Part shown: piece by piece, positions 34,002 through 39,504 of the stretch
Position numbering within the stretch: the stretch's first letter is position 1
Layout of the letters: each line of letters begins with the position of its first letter
From: Pseudomonadota bacterium
GTDB lineage: Bacteria; Pseudomonadota; Gammaproteobacteria; Steroidobacterales; Steroidobacteraceae
DNA: 39,504 nucleotides
Direction of reading: 5' to 3'
NCBI GenBank assembly: GCA_025355245.1
Contig: JANXZZ010000040.1
Location: forward strand, 1-39,504
Translations under genes and position numbers: made by a program
Notes under the pieces: model-generated
What the model was told of the DNA's origin: nothing
The model's input: the letters and a program-made list of their open reading frames with translations, nothing else
Database searches by the model: none

Positions 34002-34457
34002 CTGCGCGACACCCGGGGACGCGATCCGGCCCTGCAGGCCCTGCTCGAGGAGCATGAGATCACCGCAGTGCTGATGCGCTTCGGCAGGGCGGAGGATCGT
34101 GGCGACGTCGAGCTCCCGCGCGCGTGCCATCACGCAGGCGCGACCGGGGATCACGGCGACGTGCTCGTCGGCCTCGCCGCGGAGTAGATCGCCAGGATCG
34201 CGCCCATTGTTCCCAAGTCCGGTGTGCCGACACACGCCGTGTCGAACGTGCTTATCGAGCTCGTTTCGGCTCACGCGCGGGTCGAGGCTTACATTACTAC
34301 GTTCGCCCGCGTGAAGAAGAACGGCGGGATGTTCGACACGCTGACCCCGGCCCGCACCCTCGACCGGTTCGAGCGACGCGACCGCGTATGGCGCATTGCA
34401 GCGCGACGGGTGAGCGGGGAGTGGCATCACGAGCAGCCCCTGGCAGCGAGCTGGGGG
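34002..34457 (+). pseudogene. NTF2/SnoaL-like protein gene broken by an amber stop
   Basis: The frame reads LQALLEEHEITAVLMRFGRA, EDRGDVELPRACHHAGATGD and HGDVLVGLAAE, then TAG (34185-34187). It continues in the same frame as IARIAPIVPKSGVPTHAVSN, VLIELVSAHARVEAYITTFA, RVKKNGGMFDTL and RTLDRFERRDRVWRIAARRV. Together these form a complete SnoaL-like domain (HxIxxxLxRFxRAxDRxDxEL..., THxVSNVLIE, DRFERRDxVWxIAxR). No start codon is found in frame near the expected N-terminus, so the gene is damaged at two places. Intact homologues are about 150-170 residues and act as isomerases or dehydratase-like proteins. It sits between the ligase gene and the SDR gene. Confidence 0.72.
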
Positions 34458-34468
34458 CGTCGAAAAGC

Positions 34469-34496
34469 TTGTCAGTTGCATAACGAGACTTATAAT
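34469..34496 (+). promoter_or_regulatory. sigma-70 promoter of the SDR/NTF2 genes
   Basis: TTGTCA (34469-34474), a 16-base spacer and a perfect TATAAT (34491-34496) lie 181 bases before the SDR start at 34678. The box stands out as an AT-rich island in GC-rich DNA and is the best promoter match in the window. The 15-base motif shared with 37748-37762 fills the spacer. Confidence 0.8.
34476..34490 (+). promoter_or_regulatory. candidate operator, copy 1 (TTGCATAACGAGACT)
   Basis: This 15-mer matches 13 of 15 bases of TTGCATTACAAGACT at 37748-37762. It lies exactly between the -35 and -10 of the SDR promoter, where a bound regulator would block or reshape the promoter. Confidence 0.5.
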
Positions 34497-34677
34497 GGAA
34501 ACAAGGGCCGGGAGGCAATGTTAGCGTCTCCCGCGACCTCGCCGTGCCGGGGCGCGCTGCCGCAGACCGGCGCCGCGACGGCCGGGGCCAGCCCCAGCGA
34601 ACATCCTGTGCTGCGTGGCCGCGACCGCCTATGCGCAGCGCGGCAGGTCGCTGGCTGACAGCAATGAGGGGGAGGCG

Positions 34678-35625
34678 ATGACGTTCACGCAACTGAAGAA
34701 AATCGCCGTCTTTTACCAGCGGTTCCTGCCGAGTTTCTCGGCGATCGGTTACCGCTGGCGCTCGATGTTCTGGTCGCGCCTCGATGCGGATTTCACCGGC
34801 CAGGTGTGGCTCGTGACGGGGGCGAGCGGTGGCATCGGCGGCGCGATCGCCGCGGAGGCACTGCGCCGCGGTGCGACCGTGATCGCGGTTGCGCGCAGCG
34901 CCGCCAAGCTCGACTTGCTCGCCGCCACCGCGCCCGGCCGCGTAATCGCGCTCAAGGCGGACGTGGCGCTCGTCGCCGAGGCACGTCGGGTCGCGCGCGA
35001 AGTCATCGGCATGCAGCGCAAGCTCGACGTGCTCGTCAACAACGTGGGCGTGCTGATCGACGCGCTGACGCTGACTGCGGAAGGCTTCGAGACTTCCTAC
35101 GCGACCAACCTGCTGAATCACTTCGTGCTCACCGAAGCGCTGCTCGCCGCGGGCGCGTTCAAGACCGACGCGGCGATCGTCAACATGTCCTCGGGTGGCA
35201 TGTACAACGCGCCCCTGACGCTCGACTACATGGGCATGAAGACGCCGGGCAAGTACAGCGGTGTCTACGCCTACGCGGTCGCGAAGCGCGGCCAGGCGGA
35301 GCTCACTCGGTACTGGCAGGAGAAGCACGGCGGCCAGGGCCTGCATTTCTACGTGATGCACCCGGGTTGGGCCGATACCCAGGGCGTGCGCACGGCGATG
35401 CCGCGCTTCCGGCGCATCCTGCGCTCGGTGCTGCGCAACGACGCCCAGGGTGCCGACACGGCCATCTGGCTTGCGGCGACGCGCCCGACCCGGGAAGGGC
35501 CCGAAGCCTTCTGGCTCGACCGGGCGCCCCGGGCCGCGCACGCGTATCCTGCGACACGCGTGACGAAATACACGCCCGCGGATCTCGCGGAGTTTCTGCG
35601 CCGGGACGCGGCCAAGGTTGCATAG
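34678..35625 (+). CDS. short-chain dehydrogenase/reductase, DHRS12-like
   Basis: The 315-residue protein starts at ATG 34678 behind GAGGGGGAGG. An N-terminal extension of about 40 residues (LKKIAVFYQRFLPSFSAIGY, then DADFTGQVWLV) precedes the Rossmann domain, as in DHRS12-type SDRs. Motifs: TGASGGIG (47-54), NNVG (121-124; the usual NNAG has changed), Ser171/172 in NMSSGGMYN, and YAVAK (Tyr199, Lys203). The long C-terminal region (HPGWADTQGVRTAMPRF, then GADTAIWLAATRP) is also typical. NAD(P)-dependent redox of a carbonyl is expected; the substrate is not evident. It is the first intact gene of the plus-strand unit, followed after 60 bases by the NTF2-like gene. Confidence 0.9.
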   Translation: MTFTQLKKIAVFYQRFLPSFSAIGYRWRSMFWSRLDADFTGQVWLVTGASGGIGGAIAAEALRRGATVIAVARSAAKLDLLAATAPGRVIALKADVALVAEARRVAREVIGMQRKLDVLVNNVGVLIDALTLTAEGFETSYATNLLNHFVLTEALLAAGAFKTDAAIVNMSSGGMYNAPLTLDYMGMKTPGKYSGVYAYAVAKRGQAELTRYWQEKHGGQGLHFYVMHPGWADTQGVRTAMPRFRRILRSVLRNDAQGADTAIWLAATRPTREGPEAFWLDRAPRAAHAYPATRVTKYTPADLAEFLRRDAAKVA

Positions 35626-35685
35626 CCCGCGGGGCGGGGCCGGCACTTCACAGCGGCGATGCCGCCAACGCGGGGGGAATGAGCC

Positions 35686-36195
35686 ATGGTCGATCGTCGA
35701 AAAGTCATTAGCGGTTTCGGGGCGGCGTCGCTCGCCATCGCGGCCGCGACGGTCGGCGCCAGGACGCCGTCCCCCGACTACTTCGAGTTGTTCCTCAAGC
35801 TGATCGCCGACTGGAAGCGCCACGACATCGACGCGGTGCTGGCGCGCGTGTCGGACGACATCGTCTGGTACGCCTACGTCGGTGCTCCGCCCGTCGTCGG
35901 CAAACCCGCGATGCGAAAGCTGCTCGAGACCATTGCGCCGAACCGGACGGCCGAGCGCTGGCGCATCTTCTTCCACGCCGTAAACGGCGAACGGCTATTC
36001 GTGGAAGGCGTCGATGACTTCGACGAGAAGGACCACCGCGTCGAGGTGCCCTACGCGGGCGTCGTTGAATTCAAGGACGGGCTCGTGGTCGGCTGGCGCG
36101 ACTACTTCGACAACGGGCTCCTGAAGCGCATGAAGGACGGCGAGGCGGTGCCGGCCGTGATCGAGCCGCTCGTCTCGCGTACCGGGCGCCCCTGA
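35686..36195 (+). CDS. NTF2-fold protein, limonene-1,2-epoxide-hydrolase-like, with Tat-like signal
   Basis: The 169-residue protein starts at ATG 35686 behind GGGGGAA. It begins MVDRRKVISGFGAASLAIAA, a twin-arginine (RRKVI) followed by a hydrophobic stretch, so export by Tat is likely. The rest is one NTF2-like domain with LFLKLIADWKRHDIDAVLAR, DDIVWYAYVGAPPVVGK, VPYAGVVEFKDGLVVGWRDY and FDNGLL. The WRDYFD ending is characteristic of limonene-1,2-epoxide hydrolase relatives, in which an Arg and two Asp activate water. Whether this protein is an epoxide hydrolase or a non-catalytic relative cannot be told. It is cotranscribed with the upstream SDR by position and converges on the carotenoid-oxygenase gene. 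Confidence 0.82.
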   Translation: MVDRRKVISGFGAASLAIAAATVGARTPSPDYFELFLKLIADWKRHDIDAVLARVSDDIVWYAYVGAPPVVGKPAMRKLLETIAPNRTAERWRIFFHAVNGERLFVEGVDDFDEKDHRVEVPYAGVVEFKDGLVVGWRDYFDNGLLKRMKDGEAVPAVIEPLVSRTGRP

Positions 36196-36215
36196 GGCGC
36201 CGACACCGCGGCTGG

Positions 36216-37721
36216 CTAGGCGGCGTCCGGCCAGAGGTCGCGGCCCGGCGCCCACATAGCGTGGAAGCCCGGCGTCGCGCGGGTCGGCAGGCGCACGCGC
36301 GCGATAGGACCCGCGGTGATGGCCTTGGCGTCGAAGACCCAGACCTCCGAGCGGTAGTCGGCGGAGTGGGTGAGTAGCGAGATCACGTAACCGCTGTCCT
36401 CGTCGCCCCCCTTCGTGCTCTTCGCGAACGGTGCTTCGCTCGCGTACCAGCCGGTGCCGTAGTTGTAGACCTCGCGTGTCTGCTTCGCGTGGTCGTACTT
36501 GACCAGGCCCTCGAACCTGAGCGTCTGGAAGTCGGTCGGAATCAGCTGGTGGTACGAGTACCGCGTGCACACTCCGTAGAGATCGGCATCGGGGAGGCAG
36601 AACTCGACGTTCAGGTCATCGAGCTGCTGCTCGTGCTTCTCGCCGGTCCGCACATTCATGCGCCAGCGCCTGAGGTGCCCCTTGTAGCGCAGGTAGGCGA
36701 GCATCGAGGCGAGCGGTCCTTCGGCGGGATCGCGGCGGATCGTCGGGTCGGGCTGGAAGCATCCGTCCATCGTGATCCAGTCGCCGTCCTCCCACGCGTT
36801 GACCATGTGCAGCACATAGCCGGGCTCGAACTCAAACCACTTGATCTGCTCCTGCGTCCCGTAGCGGGGGATCACGCCGTAGCGCGATGGCACCTCGCGG
36901 TGGAACGCAACGAAGCGGTGCCCGGTGCGCCGCATCGCGGCCGGATCGTGGTAGACGGGGTGGTCGTGGAGGATCGTGTAGTTCGGCGTGATCGTCGTAT
37001 CGTGCGGCAGGCGCGGGCCCGGAAGGTCGACGCGAGTCTTGTGCTTGACGGTGCCGTCCGCGGCGATGACGTAGTACGTGAGGTACGGCTGGAAATCGCC
37101 GTAGTCGTAGCCGATGAGCTCGCCCGTGCGTTGGTCGACCTTCGGGTGCGCATTCAGTGTCGTCGTCAGGGCGCCCGCGTAGTTCTCCTCGCGCTCGGTT
37201 TCGAGCGTTAACGGGTCGAGCCGGTAGGGTCGACCCGCGTTGTACCAGAGCGCGATGATCTTGCCGTTGTGGACATTTAGCGTCGTGTTCGCCGTGTCCT
37301 TGCAATAGTCGGGGTTGGCGGCAGTCGTTTCGTGGCCCACGATCCGTGACAGGTCGAAGGGACCCATGATTCCCGAGAGCTCGACGCGTCCGCGCGCGAT
37401 CTCCTCGCGCAGTGCTCGTGTCTGGATCCACTTGCGGATGAAGCTGGCGCGACCGTCGCGAAAGTAGACGCCGCTGACCATGCCGTCGCCGTCAAACCAG
37501 TGATACAGGCCGCGCGGCGCGAACACCGGGTTCGGACCGTTGCGAAAGTAAGCGCCGCAGAGATCGGTCGGGATCGCGCCGGCAACGACGTCGAGATCGA
37601 CCGCCGTGACCTCTGAGACCACCGGCGTGTACGGGCCGTGCAGATAGGGGTTGTCGACCTGTCCTACCCAAGTCGGCGCGTCGGCCGGATCGACCGGATT
37701 CTCCTGCGCGTAAGTCCGCAT
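36216..37721 (-). CDS. carotenoid/lignostilbene cleavage oxygenase (RPE65 family)
   Basis: The 501-residue non-heme iron enzyme starts at ATG 37721 behind GGGAGA. It has the seven-bladed propeller family signature: an N-terminal GAYFRNGPNPVFAP and HWFDGDGMVSGVYF. The four iron-ligand histidines are His192 (NAHPKV), His240 (LPHDTT), His305 (VLHMVNAWEDGD) and His487 (TPGFHAMW). No signal peptide is seen. Family members split a carbon-carbon double bond with O2, giving two carbonyls, in carotenoids, apocarotenoids or stilbenes. With a feruloyl-CoA-synthase-like ligase nearby, a lignostilbene-type substrate that yields aromatic aldehydes is plausible, but carotenoid cleavage is not excluded. It is transcribed away from a 15-base motif shared with the SDR promoter. 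Confidence 0.92.
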   Translation of the reverse strand: MRTYAQENPVDPADAPTWVGQVDNPYLHGPYTPVVSEVTAVDLDVVAGAIPTDLCGAYFRNGPNPVFAPRGLYHWFDGDGMVSGVYFRDGRASFIRKWIQTRALREEIARGRVELSGIMGPFDLSRIVGHETTAANPDYCKDTANTTLNVHNGKIIALWYNAGRPYRLDPLTLETEREENYAGALTTTLNAHPKVDQRTGELIGYDYGDFQPYLTYYVIAADGTVKHKTRVDLPGPRLPHDTTITPNYTILHDHPVYHDPAAMRRTGHRFVAFHREVPSRYGVIPRYGTQEQIKWFEFEPGYVLHMVNAWEDGDWITMDGCFQPDPTIRRDPAEGPLASMLAYLRYKGHLRRWRMNVRTGEKHEQQLDDLNVEFCLPDADLYGVCTRYSYHQLIPTDFQTLRFEGLVKYDHAKQTREVYNYGTGWYASEAPFAKSTKGGDEDSGYVISLLTHSADYRSEVWVFDAKAITAGPIARVRLPTRATPGFHAMWAPGRDLWPDAA

Positions 37722-37747
37722 CGCAGAATTCTCCCGTAGACTGCAGG

Positions 37748-37762
37748 TTGCATTACAAGACT
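37748..37762 (+). promoter_or_regulatory. candidate operator, copy 2 (TTGCATTACAAGACT)
   Basis: The 15-mer matches 13 of 15 bases of the motif at 34476-34490 and lies 26 bases upstream of the oxygenase start codon. On the minus strand it overlaps TGTAAT (37752-37757), a possible -10. A partial extra copy (GCATGTTAC) follows at 37771-37779, and GACTGCA occurs on both sides of it (37739-37745 and 37767-37773). Confidence 0.5.
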
Positions 37763-37909
37763 GAGTGACTGCATGTTACCTCAGAAGCCCAGTCGTTGCT
37801 CGAACGGCACCCCGGCGGACGCGCGCTGCGGGACCCGCGGAACGCCCGGCGCGGGCAGCCCGTCACCTGACATATCCCGGACGACCGGGACCGCTCCGGG
37901 GACGGCAAC

Positions 37910-38221
37910 GTGAGCCTGGAGGCGAACAAGCCGCTCGCGACCGCGTCTCTCGAGCACGTTGCCGCAGCACGCTGCGACGCGGCGATGGCGGTGCCCGGCG
38001 ATGACGTGACCGGGTAGATGGCCGGCTGGCCCGCCGAATTCGCAGCCGCGGCCTTCGCGACGACCGCGTCCGGTCGCCGCTACTCGAACCAGTACCGCCT
38101 TTTGTTCGAAGTGCGCGACGCATGGATTCGCTCGCTCAAGGAGTACCTCGACATGCTGCACGCCTGCCTCGTGTTTGGCGCGCCGCCGGCGGTGCCCGGG
38201 AACGGGGAGATCTCGCGCTGA
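37910..38221 (+). pseudogene. second NTF2-like gene, internally deleted and interrupted by an amber stop
   Basis: GTG 37910 behind GGGGAC opens VSLEANKPLATASLEHVAAA, then RCDAAMAVPGDDVTG, the usual N-terminus of NTF2/ketosteroid-isomerase-like proteins (MSxExNKxLVRRFxEHVAAGxxDAAMAL). TAG follows at 38015-38017. The same frame goes on with MAGWPAEFAAAAFATTASGR, RYSNQYRLLFEVRDAWIRSL and KEYLDMLHACLVFG, the C-terminal half of the same fold (GRxYxNxYxxLFEVRDGxIxxxxEYLDTLHA). The central segment of some 30-40 residues seems lost. ATG 38018 could still express the C-terminal 67 residues, but half an NTF2 fold is unlikely to be functional. It precedes the acyl-CoA dehydrogenase gene. Confidence 0.72.
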
Positions 38222-38302
38222 ACCGGCCAGCGGCACCGCGGGGTTCCTGCCGCGACCGGCGCGTTCTGGCAGAATTCGAGGCAGCGCAGCACAGGTAGCC
38301 CC

Positions 38303-39499
38303 ATGCTTCTCGACCTGACACCCGAAGACCGGGCCTTCCGTGACGAAGTCCGGACGTTCCTGCGGGAACGCCTCGATCCCGACGTCGCGCACCGGGTTCG
38401 CGAGCACGGCCGGGTCTCCGCCGCCGAGACGGTCGTCTGGCAAAAGAGGCTGCACGCGCAGGGCTGGTTCGCACCCGCCTGGCCGGTCGAATGGGGCGGC
38501 ACCGGCTGGCCGGCGCTGCGCCAGTACATCTACGACGAGGAATACCACGCGGCCGCGGCGCCGCAGGTGATCTCCTTCGGCCGCGACCTGCTGGCGCCCG
38601 TGCTGATGAAGTTCGCGAGCGAAGCGCAGAAACGTCATTACCTGCCGCGGATCCTCGCGTCGGACGACTGGTGGTGCCAGGGCTACTCGGAACCGGGAGC
38701 GGGCTCGGACCTCGCCTCGCTGCGCACCGCGGCGGAACTGCGCGGCGATCACTACCTGATTAACGGCCAGAAGACCTGGACGACGCTCGCCCAGCATGCC
38801 GACATGATGTTCTGCCTCGTGCGCACGCAGAGCGCGGGCAAGAAGCAGGAAGGCATCAGCTTCCTCCTGATCGACATGAAGACGCCGGGCATCACGGTGC
38901 GGCCGATCGTGCTGCTCGACGGGCACCCGGAGGTCAACGAAGTCTGGTTCGAAAACGTCGAAGTACCGGTTGCGAATCGCATTGGCGATGAGGGTCGGGG
39001 CTGGACGTACGCGAAGCACCTGCTCGGCCAGGAACGGGCGGGCATCGCCGGGATCGGCGTCTCGAAGCGGGAGATAGGATTCCTCAAGGAGCTGGCGGGC
39101 AGGGCGCTGCGTCGCGGCCGGCCGCTGCTCGAGGACCCGGAGTTCCGCGCCAAGGTCGCGCGCGTCGAGATCGAGCTGATGGCGCTCGAGCTCACCGCGC
39201 TGCGCGTGGTCTCGTCGGAGCGCGCGGGCAAGGCGCCGGGCCCCGAGGCCTCGATGCTGAAGATCCGCGGCACCGAGATCCAGCAGGGCATCACCGAACT
39301 CTTCATGGAAGCGGTCGGGCCGTTTGCGCAGCCGTTCACGCCGGAAGCGTTCGACGCGAGCTGGCACGGCGAGCCGGTGGGAGCGGATTACGCGGCGCCG
39401 CTCGCCGCGCGCTACTTCAATTTCCGCAAGACCTCGATTTACGGCGGCTCCAACGAAATTCAGAAAAACATCATCGCGCAGATGATTCTCGGCCTTTAA
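38303..39499 (+). CDS. acyl-CoA dehydrogenase
   Basis: The 398-residue flavoenzyme is complete and starts at ATG 38303. Family signatures: GWFAPAWPVEWGGTGWPA, the FAD/substrate signature WCQGYSEPGAGSDLASLRT, INGQKTWTTLAQHADMMFCL, and the C-terminal FRKTSIYGGSNEIQKNIIAQ. It would introduce a 2,3-double bond into an acyl-CoA with FAD and pass electrons to ETF. The sequence style (NEIQKNIIAQMILGL end, ALELTALR helix) is that of large-subunit-like members that often pair with a second dehydrogenase encoded next to them, and such a gene may begin just outside the window. In context it could carry out beta-oxidation after CoA activation by the ligase. Confidence 0.93.
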   Translation: MLLDLTPEDRAFRDEVRTFLRERLDPDVAHRVREHGRVSAAETVVWQKRLHAQGWFAPAWPVEWGGTGWPALRQYIYDEEYHAAAAPQVISFGRDLLAPVLMKFASEAQKRHYLPRILASDDWWCQGYSEPGAGSDLASLRTAAELRGDHYLINGQKTWTTLAQHADMMFCLVRTQSAGKKQEGISFLLIDMKTPGITVRPIVLLDGHPEVNEVWFENVEVPVANRIGDEGRGWTYAKHLLGQERAGIAGIGVSKREIGFLKELAGRALRRGRPLLEDPEFRAKVARVEIELMALELTALRVVSSERAGKAPGPEASMLKIRGTEIQQGITELFMEAVGPFAQPFTPEAFDASWHGEPVGADYAAPLAARYFNFRKTSIYGGSNEIQKNIIAQMILGL

Positions 39500-39504
39500 G
39501 GAAG

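Noticed and set aside
1-39504. Recoding or readthrough of TAG, suggested by four amber codons inside recognisable genes
   Set aside because: Intact genes use TAG as their normal stop, including the TonB receptor, the hybrid kinase, the BON gene, the ClC gene and the SPOR-like gene, with unrelated sequence after it.

Overview
The window is GC-rich DNA (very strong G/C bias at third codon positions) from a Gram-negative bacterium. A TonB-dependent receptor, a YfiR-like periplasmic protein, lipoproteins, a SYLF protein and a 2.8-thousand-residue cyclic beta-1,2-glucan synthase all point to a proteobacterium with an outer membrane. The mix of families would fit a gammaproteobacterium of the Steroidobacter/Xanthomonadales type, but this is an inference from gene content and cannot be settled here. 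No rRNA, tRNA, CRISPR array or complete insertion sequence was seen.

Layout. 1-584 (-): a decayed outer-membrane beta-barrel gene with two in-frame amber stops. 1017-6560 (+): a three-gene signalling unit, TonB-dependent receptor, YfiR-like protein, and a CHASE8-like/HAMP/PAS/PAS/histidine kinase/receiver hybrid kinase. 6582-9225 (+): an unknown secreted protein, a WXXGXW-repeat secreted protein, a CsbD-like stress protein and a BON-domain periplasmic protein, closed by a clear intrinsic terminator. 9339-11138 (-): a ClC chloride transporter with a C-terminal CBS-type region. 14403-11325 (-): a tightly coupled operon of a GH144/glycoamylase-like enzyme, a class-I flavin disulfide-reductase homologue that lacks both redox cysteines, and a 93-codon internally deleted FAD monooxygenase. 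14872-23418 (+): the cyclic beta-1,2-glucan synthase (NdvB/ChvB type), divergent from that operon. 23574-28557: small and housekeeping genes (DUF2188-like, tandem SPOR-like protein, 6-phosphogluconate dehydrogenase, SYLF protein, lipoproteins, DUF2459 protein) and a 48-codon fragment of an FMN reductase. 28883-30163 (+): a divergent Nramp-family transporter.

30211-39499 is an accessory catabolic region: a tandem HxlR regulator, an SDR and a feruloyl-CoA-synthase-like ligase in one minus-strand series, then an SDR, a limonene-epoxide-hydrolase-like NTF2 protein, a carotenoid/lignostilbene oxygenase and an acyl-CoA dehydrogenase. This set suggests cleavage of a stilbenoid or apocarotenoid, reduction or oxidation of the carbonyl product, CoA activation and beta-oxidation. 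Two further NTF2-like genes here are broken. A 15-bp near-repeat lies in the promoter of the SDR and upstream of the oxygenase, so the two may share a regulator.

Two themes run across the window. First, gene decay: five relics (outer-membrane protein, monooxygenase, FMN reductase, two NTF2-like genes), four of them in places where a quick gene call would see nothing or only a shadow. Second, a 12-base GTAG-headed intergenic motif recurs in at least three exact copies and resembles the head of REP-type elements.
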